Source: Pseudomonas sp. CFII64 (lineage in GTDB: Bacteria; Pseudomonadota; Gammaproteobacteria; Pseudomonadales; Pseudomonadaceae). From it: a DNA stretch of 64,000 bases. A model generated the notes under the pieces. The model made no database searches and had not been told where the DNA came from. It saw nothing but the letters and a program-made list of their open reading frames with translations. The translations under genes and the position numbers were made by a program. Below are positions 27,022 to 36,034 of the stretch, one piece after another; position 1 is the first letter of the stretch; each line of letters starts with the position of its first letter. The stretch spans positions 21,297-85,296 of the forward strand of contig NZ_ATLO01000044.1 in NCBI RefSeq assembly GCF_000416235.1. The letters are read 5' to 3'.

Positions 27022-27489
27022 ATGTGGTCACCAACACTTACCGCCATCAGCAACGCGTTTATCAGCGCCAATAAGCCTGCGAAAACCAGCGCCAGCGAAC
27101 CGGCTGCCGACACCCCGACCAAAACCAGCGATAGCGTGCAAGTCACCTTGTCCGCAGCGGGTCAGGCCCGAGCGGCTCTGACGCGTTCCGCCAATCCCGA
27201 CATCGCCGAAAGCGGTCTGCCGGATTCAGTGCAGAAAATCCTTACCGCCGTGCGCGAATCCCAGAAAGGCATGGACCGGCTGGAGAAAGAGTTGCAGGCC
27301 GCCATGAAGGACAAGTACCTGACTCCGGACATGCGTCAGGCCAAAGTCTCGGCCCTGCAAACGGTGTCGGCGATTTACCAGCGGCAGATCAGCAACACCA
27401 CGTCGGATTTGTCGGCGGTCATGAGCAAGCTCAAGCTCGGTTCGGCTGACAAAATGAAAGCCAGCATGCTGGTCCTGGCCAAGATGTAG
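27022..27489 (+). CDS. Conserved protein of unknown function between anr and hemN
   Basis: 155 aa. Not recognised. The first 60 residues are A/S/T/K-rich and low in complexity (MWSPTLTAISNAF, TSDSVQVTLSAAGQARAAL), the rest is helical with heptad character (ILTAVRESQKGMDRLEKELQAAMKDKYL, then MRQAKVSALQTVSAIYQRQ). No signal peptide or membrane segment. Codon use is typical of the genome, so it is likely real. It is divergent from anr, with 154 bp between, and convergent with hemN. Confidence 0.65.
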   Translation: MWSPTLTAISNAFISANKPAKTSASEPAADTPTKTSDSVQVTLSAAGQARAALTRSANPDIAESGLPDSVQKILTAVRESQKGMDRLEKELQAAMKDKYLTPDMRQAKVSALQTVSAIYQRQISNTTSDLSAVMSKLKLGSADKMKASMLVLAKM

Positions 27490-27526
27490 CTCCCTGCCTG
27501 TCGCTGGCAATCGTGCAGGCATCCGC

Positions 27527-28909
27527 TCAGATCACCCGTGAAAAGCGCTGGCGATTCTGCTGCGAAAGATGCGCGTCAAACACCATGCACACCGACCGCA
27601 CCAACAGGCGCCCGGCAGGCATGACCCGAATGCCTTCGGCGTTCAGCTCGATCAAGCCGTCGGTGGCCATGGTCGCCAACTCGGGCCACAGCTCGCTGAA
27701 GTAAGCGCGGAAATCAATCGCGAATTCGGTTTCGATATCGGCGAAGTCCAGGCTGAAATGGCAGATCAACTGCTGAATCACCGCCCGGCGCACGCGATCG
27801 TCTTCTGTGCAGATCAGCCCGCGTTTGGTGGCCAGTTGATCGCTGGCCAACAGGTTCTGATAATCGCTGAGGTCGCTGCTGTTCTGGCTGTACAGATCAC
27901 CGATCTGGCTGATGGCGGATACGCCCAGGCCAATCAAGTCGCAATGGCCATGGGTGGTGTAACCCTGAAAGTTGCGTTGCAGGGTCAATTCTTCCTGGGC
28001 CACCGCGAGCTCGTCATCGGGCAGGGCAAAGTGGTCCATGCCGATATACCGGTAACCAGCCTTGGTCAGCTGCCCGATGGTTTGCTCAAGCATCCGCAAC
28101 TTGTTTTCCGGTGACGGCAGGTCGGCGGCTTCGATACGGCGCTGCGGCATGAAGCGTTCCGGCAGGTGCGCGTAGTTGAATACCGATAGCCTGTCCGGCA
28201 GCAGGCCGATGACTTCGTCGACGGTGTGGGCGAAGGCATCAGGGGTTTGCTTGGGCAGGCCGTAGATCAGGTCGATATTCACCGAACGAAATTGCAGGGT
28301 GCGCGCCGCTTCGATGATGGCCTGGGTTTCTTCCAGGGTTTGCATGCGATTGACGGCGCGCTGAACCTGCGGATCAAGGTCTTGCAGGCCAAGGCTGACC
28401 CGATTGAAGCCGAGCTCGCGCAACAGGCCCATGGTCGACCAGTCGGCCTCGCGCGGGTCGATTTCGATGCCGTAGTCGCCCGAGTCGTCGTCCAGCAGAT
28501 TGAAATGCTTGCGCAGCTGGGCCATCAACTGGCGCAGCTCGTCATGGCTGAGGAACGTCGGCGTGCCGCCACCCAAATGCAGTTGCTCCACCACCTGACC
28601 CGGATCCAGGTGGCAGGCGATCATCTGGATCTCGTGCTCAAGGCGCTGCATGTAGGCCTGAGCCCGGCCGCGATCCTTGGTGATGACTTTGTTGCAGGCG
28701 CAGTAATAACAGATGTTGGCGCAGAACGGGATGTGGACGTAGAGCGACAAGGGGCGCATGGCCTTGCGGCTGTCGCGCAGGGCGTGGAGCAGGTCGAACG
28801 CTCCCACTTGTGTTTGAAATTGCACGGCTGTGGGGTAGGACGTGTAGCGCGGCCCCGCCAGGTCGTAGCGGCGAATCAGATCAGAATCCCATTGAATTGC
28901 GTCGAGCAT
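27527..28909 (-). CDS. hemN: Oxygen-independent coproporphyrinogen III oxidase
   Basis: 460 aa radical SAM enzyme that makes protoporphyrinogen IX without oxygen. The cluster cysteines C63, C67 and C70 lie in PFCANICYYC; the SAM-binding GGGTPTFL and the HemN C-terminal domain with RNFQGYTT follow. An ANR site is centred about 41.5 bp upstream of the predicted start of transcription (28973-28986), as expected for low-oxygen induction. Supplies heme for the cbb3 oxidase encoded nearby. Confidence 0.97.
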   Translation of the reverse strand: MLDAIQWDSDLIRRYDLAGPRYTSYPTAVQFQTQVGAFDLLHALRDSRKAMRPLSLYVHIPFCANICYYCACNKVITKDRGRAQAYMQRLEHEIQMIACHLDPGQVVEQLHLGGGTPTFLSHDELRQLMAQLRKHFNLLDDDSGDYGIEIDPREADWSTMGLLRELGFNRVSLGLQDLDPQVQRAVNRMQTLEETQAIIEAARTLQFRSVNIDLIYGLPKQTPDAFAHTVDEVIGLLPDRLSVFNYAHLPERFMPQRRIEAADLPSPENKLRMLEQTIGQLTKAGYRYIGMDHFALPDDELAVAQEELTLQRNFQGYTTHGHCDLIGLGVSAISQIGDLYSQNSSDLSDYQNLLASDQLATKRGLICTEDDRVRRAVIQQLICHFSLDFADIETEFAIDFRAYFSELWPELATMATDGLIELNAEGIRVMPAGRLLVRSVCMVFDAHLSQQNRQRFSRVI

Positions 28910-28944
28910 GCGGGCGTTCCCCGAATAGACTGGCAGTGCCGGTC

Positions 28945-28950
28945 AGTCTA
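28945..28950 (-). promoter_or_regulatory. Predicted -10 hexamer of hemN
   Basis: Minus-strand TAGACT. A start of transcription 7 bases on (about 28938) puts the centre of the ANR box at -41.5, the class II activator position. Confidence 0.5.
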
Positions 28951-28972
28951 GGGAAGGCAACTCATTTTGGTG

Positions 28973-28986
28973 TTGATGTGGGTCAA
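28973..28986 (-). promoter_or_regulatory. ANR/FNR box before hemN
   Basis: TTGATGTGGGTCAA, a near-consensus site (consensus TTGAT-N4-ATCAA). It overlaps the stop codon of the upstream membrane protein gene. Confidence 0.8.
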
Positions 28987-29666
28987 TGCCCCATTAGCCA
29001 ATGTTGGTGTGGGCCAGGCAAAGTCCAGATACCGAACAGAATGACCAACACACCACCGGCCATGCGCACCCCGCGCTTGCGCAGCAAGGCCGTCATTCGT
29101 TCGGCAGCCAGGCCTGTCGCCAGCAGCACCGGCCAGGTTCCCAAGCCGAATGCCAGCATCAACAGCGCACTGTCCAGCGCATTGCCCTGGCTGGCTGACC
29201 ATAACAACGTGCTGTAGACCAATCCGCACGGCAACCAGCCCCAGAGCGCGCCCAGCAACATTGCCCTGGGCAGGCTCGACACGGGCAGCAGTTTGCTCGC
29301 AACCGGCTGAATGTGTCGCCACAGGCCGCGACCGAGGCTTTCAATGCGCGTCAGGCCACTCCACCAGCCGGCGAGGTACAAACCCATGGCAATCAACAGC
29401 AGCGCGGCGATGACACGCAGCACCATGGCAGCGGGACTGTTGGCCACCGCCCAGCCGGCCATGCCGATCAGCAGCCCGGCAGTGGCGTAACTCAGGATGC
29501 GGCCCAGGTTATAGGCCAACAGCAACTGGAAGCGTCGGCTGCGTTGCTCTTTGGGAATCGCCAGGGTCAGCGCGCCCATCAAGCCGCCACACATGCCCAG
29601 ACAATGCCCGCCGCCCAGCAGGCCGAGGATGACCGCCGAAACGAGGAGCGGGGCGAGGTCAGTCAT
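28983..29666 (-). CDS. TauE/SafE- and DsbD-like membrane protein of the cco cluster
   Basis: 227 aa with about six membrane helices. The N-terminus has LLGGGHCLGMCGGLMGALTLA, the CxxxC motif of the 'sulfite exporter TauE / urease accessory UreH-like' group; C-terminal GVLVILFGIWTL. Genes of this kind follow ccoS in many proteobacteria and may take part in metal or thiol handling during cbb3 oxidase assembly; that is inference from position. The gene runs in the cco direction after a REP element. Confidence 0.8.
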   Translation of the reverse strand: MTDLAPLLVSAVILGLLGGGHCLGMCGGLMGALTLAIPKEQRSRRFQLLLAYNLGRILSYATAGLLIGMAGWAVANSPAAMVLRVIAALLLIAMGLYLAGWWSGLTRIESLGRGLWRHIQPVASKLLPVSSLPRAMLLGALWGWLPCGLVYSTLLWSASQGNALDSALLMLAFGLGTWPVLLATGLAAERMTALLRKRGVRMAGGVLVILFGIWTLPGPHQHWLMGH

Positions 29667-29690
29667 GCGCGGGCAAAGCCGGTTAAACCC

Positions 29691-29781
29691 GTTGGAGCGA
29701 GGCTTGCCCGCGAAGAGGCCGGTTCATTCAATGCATATACGTGGGTCGCACTATCGCCTTCGCGGGCAAGCCTCGCTCCAA
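29691..29781. repeat. REP-like inverted pair, family 2
   Basis: Units at 29691-29716 and 29757-29781, between ccoS and the TauE-like gene. It splits an otherwise tight operon and may act as an mRNA stabilising or terminating hairpin. Confidence 0.85.
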
Positions 29782-29792
29782 CAGGACTCATA

Positions 29793-30008
29793 TCAAACAT
29801 GCGGTTGATCCTTGGCCTGCTGCTGTCCCTTATGCGCCGCCTCGTCCACCGCCGCCTGATGATTCGGATCCTGGTCGTCGAACAGGATGCTGTGGGCCGG
29901 GCTGTCGAGGTCGTCGTACTGGCCGCTGTCCACGGCCCAGAAGAAAATGTAGATGGCGATGGCGACGATGAGCAGTGCCGCCGGGATCATGATGTAGAGC
30001 GCTGGCAT
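29793..30008 (-). CDS. ccoS: Cbb3 oxidase maturation protein CcoS
   Basis: 71 aa from ATG 30008, directly after GGAGGCTTT; the longer frame upstream is not family-like. One membrane helix (ALYIMIPAALLIVAIAIYIFFW) then the conserved DSGQYDDLDSPAHSILFDD segment. CcoS is needed for putting heme and copper into CcoN. Confidence 0.93.
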   Translation of the reverse strand: MPALYIMIPAALLIVAIAIYIFFWAVDSGQYDDLDSPAHSILFDDQDPNHQAAVDEAAHKGQQQAKDQPHV

Positions 30009-30033
30009 AAAGCCTCCGAAGCCGGTCGCCGGT

Positions 30034-32481
30034 TCATGTCGGCAACGGACGGGTAATGGCAACCGCTGGCGTCTGAACGCCTGGCATTCGCGTGAGGCGC
30101 AAGGCATTGAGCACCACGGTCAACGAACTGACCGACATGCCGATAGCCGCCCAGACTGGCGTGATCCAGCCCAGCGCCGCGAACGGCAACATGAGGCCAT
30201 TGTACAACCCGGCCCACAACAGATTCTCGATGATTACCCGGCGGGTACGGCGCGCCAGACTAAAGGCGTGGACCAGCGCCTGCAAACGATTGGACAGCAA
30301 CACCGCATCGGCGCTGGTTTTTGCCAGATCGGTGGCCGAACCCATGGCGACACTGATATCGGCGGCAGCCAGCACCGGTACGTCGTTGACGCCATCGCCC
30401 AGCATCAACACCTTGCGGCCCTGGCTGTGCAACTGCTGCAACACCGCCAGTTTGTCGTCCGGACGTAAGCCGCCCTGCGCTTCGTCGATGCCCAGTTCCG
30501 CTGCGACCCTGGCGACCATCGGCGAGCTGTCCCCCGACAACAACAGCGTCTTCCAGCCACGGGCCTTGCAGGCCTGCAACAATTCGAAAGCATCGTCGCG
30601 CAAGCGGTCATCAAGGATGAACCAGGCCAGCGGCCCGTTACTGTCGCCCAGCAACAAATGCTGGCCTGCATCATCGGGCATCAGTGGAATTGCGCTGGTG
30701 CTGAGGGTGCAGACAAATTCGGGCTGACCAATGCGCAGCCGCTGTCCGCCAACCACACCTTCGAGCCCCAATCCCGGCTGGCTATGCACCTCTTCCGCCG
30801 CGACCGGTGCGCGCCCGAATGCTCGGGCGATGGGATGTTCGGAGCGATTTTCCAGGGCTGCGGCCAGGCTCAGGCATGTGTCCGCATCCAGCTTGGCCAG
30901 GGTTTTGATGCTGCGTAATACCAGGCGGCCTTCGGTGAGGGTTCCGGTCTTGTCGAAAATGACCGTATCAATCTGATTCAAGCCTTCCAGCACATGGCCA
31001 CGGGTCAGCAACAGACCGAGTTTATGCAGCGTGCCAGTGGCTGCGGTCAGCGCCGTCGGGGTCGCCAGTGACAGGGCGCACGGGCACGTGGCGACCAACA
31101 TGGCGAGGACGATCCAGAACGCCCGGGACGGATCGATTTGCCACCAGAGCAAGCCGATGGCTGCCGCCAGAATCAGCGAAATCAACAGGAACCATTGCGC
31201 CGCGCGGTCAGCGATTTCCGCCAGGCGCGGTTTGTCTGCCTGGGCTCGTTCCAGCAGGCGGACGATGGCTGACAGGCGCGTGTCATGCCCCAGCGCCAAC
31301 ACTTCAACGGTCAAGGCACCTTCAACGTTCAGCGTGCCGGCAGTGACCGCATCGCCGGATTGCCGAGGCTGCGGCAGGTATTCGCCGGTCAGCAATGACT
31401 CATCGACGCTGGACTGTCCTTCGACAATGCGGCCATCTGCCGGCAGCACCGAACCGGGATGCACCAGCACGTGATCACCCAAGCGCAATTCACTGAGCAG
31501 GATGCGTTCGCTTTGGCCGTCAGCCGTCAGACGCAGGCACGAGGCGGGCAGCAGGTTGACCAGTTGCGCCGTCGCGGCGGCGGTGCGTTCCCGCGCCCGG
31601 CGTTCCAGATAGCGACCCGTCAGCAGGAACAGCGCAAACATGCCAACCGCGTCGAAATACAATTCGCCATTGCCGGTGATCGCGGTCCAGATGCCGGCGA
31701 TGTAAGCACTGCCAATGGCCAGCGATACCGAGACGTCCATGGTCAGATGCCGGGTGCGCAGGTCACGCATGGCGCCGCGAAAAAACGGTGCACAGCTGTA
31801 GAACACAATCGGCGTGGTCAGGAACAGCGCGACCCAGCGCAGGATGGTGTGCATCTCGGGGCTGAGATCGATGTTGAATTCCGGCCAGGTGGCCATGGTT
31901 GCCATCATCGCCTGGAACCACAGCAGGCCGGCGACCCCCAGTTGGCGCAAGGCCAGGCGATTCTCGCTGGCCAGTTGCTCGGCCGCGCGATCAGCCTGAT
32001 ACGGATGAGCGACGTAGCCGATATGCCGCAGTTCACTGAGTACCTGGCTCAAAGGCAACTGGCTGTCGGCCCAGCGCACATGCAAGCGATGATTGGACAG
32101 GTTCAGACGCGCCTCGGCCACCGCCGGCAGGCTGCGCAGGTGTTTTTCGATCAACCAGCCGCATGCCGCGCAGCTGATGCCTTCCATCAATAACGTGGTT
32201 TCCGACAGCTCGCCGTCATGGCGAACGAAGGGCGCCTGCACGTCGGGACGGTCATACAGCGCCAGTTCGTCGACCAGCTGCACCGGCAAGGTTTCGGGGT
32301 TGGCCGAGGCTTCACTGCGGTGGCTGTAATAACTTTCCAGACCGCCCGCGACAATGGCTTCGGCCACGGCCTGACAGCCAGGACAGCACATCTCCCGCGA
32401 TTGCCCGAGCACGACAGCGGTAAAACGGCTACCGGCCGGGACGGGCAGGGCGCAGTGGTAGCAGGGGGTTGGTTGAGTCAT
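30034..32481 (-). CDS. ccoI: Copper P1B-type ATPase CcoI (FixI)
   Basis: 815 aa. Cytosolic metal-binding N-terminus with C7/C10 (CYHC), C32-C36 (CCPGC) and an HMA domain GISCAACGWLIEKHL (C104, C107); eight membrane helices with the transport motif CPCALS; phosphorylation site DKTGTLTEG; hinge GDGVNDVPVLAAAD. It moves copper outward for the CuB site of cbb3 oxidase rather than for detoxification. Gap of 33 bp to ccoH, 25 bp to ccoS. Confidence 0.96.
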   Translation of the reverse strand: MTQPTPCYHCALPVPAGSRFTAVVLGQSREMCCPGCQAVAEAIVAGGLESYYSHRSEASANPETLPVQLVDELALYDRPDVQAPFVRHDGELSETTLLMEGISCAACGWLIEKHLRSLPAVAEARLNLSNHRLHVRWADSQLPLSQVLSELRHIGYVAHPYQADRAAEQLASENRLALRQLGVAGLLWFQAMMATMATWPEFNIDLSPEMHTILRWVALFLTTPIVFYSCAPFFRGAMRDLRTRHLTMDVSVSLAIGSAYIAGIWTAITGNGELYFDAVGMFALFLLTGRYLERRARERTAAATAQLVNLLPASCLRLTADGQSERILLSELRLGDHVLVHPGSVLPADGRIVEGQSSVDESLLTGEYLPQPRQSGDAVTAGTLNVEGALTVEVLALGHDTRLSAIVRLLERAQADKPRLAEIADRAAQWFLLISLILAAAIGLLWWQIDPSRAFWIVLAMLVATCPCALSLATPTALTAATGTLHKLGLLLTRGHVLEGLNQIDTVIFDKTGTLTEGRLVLRSIKTLAKLDADTCLSLAAALENRSEHPIARAFGRAPVAAEEVHSQPGLGLEGVVGGQRLRIGQPEFVCTLSTSAIPLMPDDAGQHLLLGDSNGPLAWFILDDRLRDDAFELLQACKARGWKTLLLSGDSSPMVARVAAELGIDEAQGGLRPDDKLAVLQQLHSQGRKVLMLGDGVNDVPVLAAADISVAMGSATDLAKTSADAVLLSNRLQALVHAFSLARRTRRVIIENLLWAGLYNGLMLPFAALGWITPVWAAIGMSVSSLTVVLNALRLTRMPGVQTPAVAITRPLPT

Positions 32482-32514
32482 CCCTCGCTCCAGCGGGTTC
32501 TCGCCACTCTCAAG

Positions 32515-33054
32515 TCAATTCTTCAAATCTTCAGCGCCTTGAATCGGCTCGTCGCCCAAGGCCAGGTCCTTGTCGTGGCTGACTTGTTCCTCTTCGAACA
32601 GGCGCCAGGTCTGGCCGTCCTGCACACCCAGCAGTTCCACGAAGCGACGGCCTTCGACCTTGTCGCTCAACTGGCCGATGTAGCGTCCGGCATCCGAAGG
32701 GCTGCGGGTCAGGATGATCTTGCGATCCTTTTCCGGCTGGGTCGGTGAAATCAGGTTCAGTTCGACGGTTTGCGGCTGGCTGTCGCCGCTCAGGCGCAAC
32801 TCGGCTTCGCCGGTCAGTTCATCCAGGTGCACGCTGGCGCGCAGCTTGAGGGTCTGGGCCAGCAACTCGCGGTTGAGGGAGCGATTGATGCCTTTGCCGG
32901 CCTCGTAGTAGTTGTCGTTGACCAGATTGTCCGGGTTGTTCACGGCAATGGTCACCATGGACAAGGTCAAAGTCACCGAGCACGCCAGGATCGCAATGAT
33001 GATCCATGGCCAGATGTGCTTGTACCAGGGGCTTGAAGCAGTTGCGACAGACAT
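32515..33054 (-). CDS. ccoH: Cbb3 oxidase assembly protein CcoH (FixH)
   Basis: 179 aa. One N-terminal membrane helix (WPWIIIAILACSVTLTLSMVTIA) preceded by the short cytoplasmic MSVATASSPWYKH, then a FixH periplasmic domain (NPDNLVNDNYYEAGKGINR is the family signature). Interacts with CcoN during assembly. Lies between ccoG and ccoI. Confidence 0.94.
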   Translation of the reverse strand: MSVATASSPWYKHIWPWIIIAILACSVTLTLSMVTIAVNNPDNLVNDNYYEAGKGINRSLNRELLAQTLKLRASVHLDELTGEAELRLSGDSQPQTVELNLISPTQPEKDRKIILTRSPSDAGRYIGQLSDKVEGRRFVELLGVQDGQTWRLFEEEQVSHDKDLALGDEPIQGAEDLKN

Positions 33055-33091
33055 GGCTGACTCTCTATTGATACTTCGCTATTAACTGGTT

Positions 33092-34507
33092 TTAACGTAC
33101 TTGCGGGCCAATGAAGCGGCTCTTGGTTTCAGCGTGGGTGCCGCCGTTATCGGCGTCCTGAAGGATGAAGGTGACCTCGTTGGTGCTCGACGGCAGCTTC
33201 TCGGGGGCGCTCGACAATTCCACCGGCATGGTGAAGATGTCACCTGCCGCGACCTTGAATTCACGACGCCCTTGCAGCTTCAGATCCGGCAGGCCGGTGG
33301 CATCGAGAATGTAGGTGTGGTCGACCTGATCCTTGTTCATGACTTTAAGGCTGTAGACGTTCTCGATCCGACCTTCAGCGTTTTCCCGGTACAACACGCG
33401 GTCCTTGCTGACATCGAAGCCCACCAGCGAACGCATGAAGAAGGCTGATGCCAGCAGGCCGATCATCACCAGCAATACCAGCGCATAGCCAATCAGGCGG
33501 GGCCGCAGCTTGTTGGTGACCTGGCCGGACAGGTTGTGCTCGGTGGTGTAGCTGATCAAGCCGCGCGGGTAGTTCATCTTGTCCATGATGGTGTCGCAGG
33601 CGTCGATACAGGCCGCGCAACCAATGCACTCCACCTGCAGGCCGTCGCGAATGTCGATCCCGGTCGGGCAGACCTGCACGCACATCGTGCAGTCAATGCA
33701 ATCGCCGAGGCCCTGAGCTTTGTAGTCCGCTTCTTTTTTGCGCGTGCCACGTTTCTCGCCGCGACGTGGGTCGTAGGAGACGATCAGCGTGTCCTTGTCG
33801 AACATCACGCTCTGAAAACGCGCGTAAGGGCACATGTAAATGCACACTTGCTCGCGCAGCCATCCGGCGTTGCCGTAGGTGGCGAGGGTGAAGAAACCAA
33901 TCCAGAAATAGGCCCAGCCATCGGCCTGGCCGGTGAGCAATTCGGCGGTCAGGTCGCGGATCGGCGCGAAGTAGCCGACGAAGGTCAGGCCGGTCACCAG
34001 ACCGATCAGCAACCACAGCGTGTGCTTGGCCAGTTTGCGCGCGAATTTGTTGGCACTCATCGGTGCCTTGTCGAGCTTGATACGCTGGTTGCGATCACCT
34101 TCGGTGACTTTCTCGCACCACATGAAAATCCAGGTCCAGACGCTTTGCGGGCAGGTATAGCCGCACCAGACGCGTCCGGCGTAGACGGTAATGAAGAACA
34201 GGCCGAAGGCGCTGATGATCAGAATGCCCGACAGCAGGATGAAATCCTGCGGCCAGAACGTTGCGCCGAAAATGTAAAACTTGCGCTCCGGCAGGTTCCA
34301 CCACACCGCCTGATGCCCGCCCCAGTTCAGCCACACCGTTCCGAAATAAATCAGGAACAGCAGACCGCCGCCGACCATGCGCAGATTGCGGAACAGGCCG
34401 GTGAAGGCACGGGTATAGATTTTTTCGCGCGCAGCATAGAGGTCCACCGTGTTGTTATCGTTTTTCGGTGGCGGCGTGACATTGTGTACGGGAATCTGAT
34501 TGCTCAT
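33092..34507 (-). CDS. ccoG: Cbb3 oxidase accessory protein CcoG (cupric reductase, 4Fe-4S)
   Basis: 471 aa. Several membrane helices in the first 230 residues (FLIYFGTVWLNWGG, ILIISAFGLFFITV, CGYTCPQSVWTW), then a ferredoxin-like domain with two clusters (CIDCTMCVQVCP and CIGCAACIDACD), a later helix and an Ig-like C-terminal domain. CcoG reduces Cu(II) to Cu(I) for oxidase assembly. An ANR box lies upstream at 34675, so the ccoGHIS block has its own oxygen-controlled promoter. Confidence 0.96.
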   Translation of the reverse strand: MSNQIPVHNVTPPPKNDNNTVDLYAAREKIYTRAFTGLFRNLRMVGGGLLFLIYFGTVWLNWGGHQAVWWNLPERKFYIFGATFWPQDFILLSGILIISAFGLFFITVYAGRVWCGYTCPQSVWTWIFMWCEKVTEGDRNQRIKLDKAPMSANKFARKLAKHTLWLLIGLVTGLTFVGYFAPIRDLTAELLTGQADGWAYFWIGFFTLATYGNAGWLREQVCIYMCPYARFQSVMFDKDTLIVSYDPRRGEKRGTRKKEADYKAQGLGDCIDCTMCVQVCPTGIDIRDGLQVECIGCAACIDACDTIMDKMNYPRGLISYTTEHNLSGQVTNKLRPRLIGYALVLLVMIGLLASAFFMRSLVGFDVSKDRVLYRENAEGRIENVYSLKVMNKDQVDHTYILDATGLPDLKLQGRREFKVAAGDIFTMPVELSSAPEKLPSSTNEVTFILQDADNGGTHAETKSRFIGPQVR

Positions 34508-34950
34508 CGGTGCATCCCACGGCAGTGGAAAAATGCCTCAGTCAGTACATGCCGACTGTGGTCAGAAGAGTGCTGTTATGGCGTCAATGATACGCCTTCA
34601 GACTCGCTGGAAGGGTGCGACCTTTGGCCGCGTTGGGTGGCGACGATTCTTAGTGTAGGCAATTTTGATCGGTGTTGATTCAGATCAAGGAATTGGCCGA
34701 TTTGTGGCCATTCTTCGTGCCGATCACGGCATTGTCGGAGTGGTCTTGCCGACGCGACAGTGCGGTTGTACCCGTTTGTAAAAAACTTACGGCTATTGAC
34801 CATTAGTCCGCCAATTAACATCTGACTTCCTACACCATTTGTAGAGCGTTTCGGGTTGGCCTCAATGGTATTCCCGATGCTGTCGATTAAGCTTAAACAC
34901 GAAATCAATGGATGATTTCGTAACCTCCAAACGTTAAGAAAGGGATTTCA
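34508..34950. other. Intergenic region between ccoG and the metallophosphoesterase
   Basis: 443 bp without a gene. It holds the ANR box of ccoG (34675-34688), a possible minus-strand -10 (TAAGAAT, 34646-34652), and, toward the plus-strand gene, the inverted repeat CTACAccattTGTAG (34830-34844). Confidence 0.7.
34675..34688 (-). promoter_or_regulatory. ANR/FNR box before ccoG
   Basis: TTGATTCAGATCAA, a perfect TTGAT-N4-ATCAA palindrome. The TAAGAAT hexamer at 34646-34652 would place it near -42. Confidence 0.85.
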
Positions 34951-35955
34951 ATGAACAGCTCAATTATCAACTGGGTGGCTGTGGCCGCTGTGCTCGCGTC
35001 CTTTGTGCCGCTGGCCCAGGCTAACGGACCCACGCCGCTGAACTGGGTATTTACGTCGGACCCGCAGTACCCGTGGACCGAAAAAAGCGACAGCGGGGAA
35101 GACGAAAGCAGCGCAACAAGAAACGCTCGCTCAAGACAGCTGATCGAAGCGCAATACGCCAACGTGGCCGACTACCGAAAAGCCCACGGTGGTTCGGCTG
35201 CGGTGCCTGTAATGATCAACGGCGACATGACGGCCTACGGTCATGCCTCTGAACGGGATGTGGTATTCCCACTTATCTCAAGCAGACTCGAAGGTGTTTA
35301 CGATTTTGGCCTGGGCAATCATGACTACGCCAACAATGTGAATGACTGTTTGTTGAACAATTGCGCCGCTGGCAGTGTGCAGGCGTTGATAGACCGGTAT
35401 TGGACCAAAACCGAAATGGATCTTGCGGCGCGGGACGTCGACGGCGTTCTGACCTATTTCGGCAGCCTTGCCTATTCCAAAGCATTCGGCGATGTTCATG
35501 TGGTGCAACTGAACAATGAACCGAGTTACTCGGTTGACTTCACCTCGGGCTCTTTGCTGACGTTCAATCGGCTGGGTTTCAGAATCAATGATGCCTTTGA
35601 GTGGCTGGAAAAAGATCTTGCAGCCGCGCGGGCCCAAGGCAAGGTGATCATTGTGAATATGCACAACACCCATGACTGGAAGGGCGACTTTTACGAGCGT
35701 GACCGCTTCAGGGCATTGATCGAGCGCTACCGTGTGACCGCCGTTTTTGCCGGCCACCTTCACGAGTCGTTGGGCGCTCACCTGGCCAGGGCAACCTTCG
35801 GCACTGTTCCGGTATTCCTCAGTGGCTCGGCCTCGCAGCAGACCTACCTCACCGCCGAGTTTTCAGCTGATTTGCGGTCACTTACCGTCAGCACGGTCAC
35901 GGGCAATGACTGGCGCAGCAGAGCGGTCGAAGCGGTCATCGATATTCAACGATAG
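34951..35955 (+). CDS. Secreted calcineurin-like metallophosphoesterase
   Basis: 334 aa with a signal peptide (cut after LAQA, about residue 24). Dimetal phosphoesterase motifs in order: FTSDPQ (DxQ instead of the usual DxH), INGDMTAYGHA, GLGNHDYA, VNMHNTHDW and FAGHLHES. Likely a periplasmic or outer phosphatase. AAAGGG precedes the start. It stands between the two cco blocks, on the other strand, with a lower GC content than its neighbours, and is followed by a strong terminator: it looks inserted. Substrate unknown. Confidence 0.87.
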   Translation: MNSSIINWVAVAAVLASFVPLAQANGPTPLNWVFTSDPQYPWTEKSDSGEDESSATRNARSRQLIEAQYANVADYRKAHGGSAAVPVMINGDMTAYGHASERDVVFPLISSRLEGVYDFGLGNHDYANNVNDCLLNNCAAGSVQALIDRYWTKTEMDLAARDVDGVLTYFGSLAYSKAFGDVHVVQLNNEPSYSVDFTSGSLLTFNRLGFRINDAFEWLEKDLAAARAQGKVIIVNMHNTHDWKGDFYERDRFRALIERYRVTAVFAGHLHESLGAHLARATFGTVPVFLSGSASQQTYLTAEFSADLRSLTVSTVTGNDWRSRAVEAVIDIQR

Positions 35956-35971
35956 GCCAGGATGGCTGAAA

Positions 35972-36010
35972 TGAAACAGCCCCATCTAATTGCTTGATGG
36001 GGCTGTTTCA
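35972..36010. terminator. Bidirectional terminator between metallophosphoesterase and ccoP
   Basis: Perfect 15-bp stem TGAAACAGCCCCATC / GATGGGGCTGTTTCA, 9-base loop, placed between convergent genes. Confidence 0.85.
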
Positions 36011-36034
36011 AATCGCCGAATCGACCGTGAAAGG

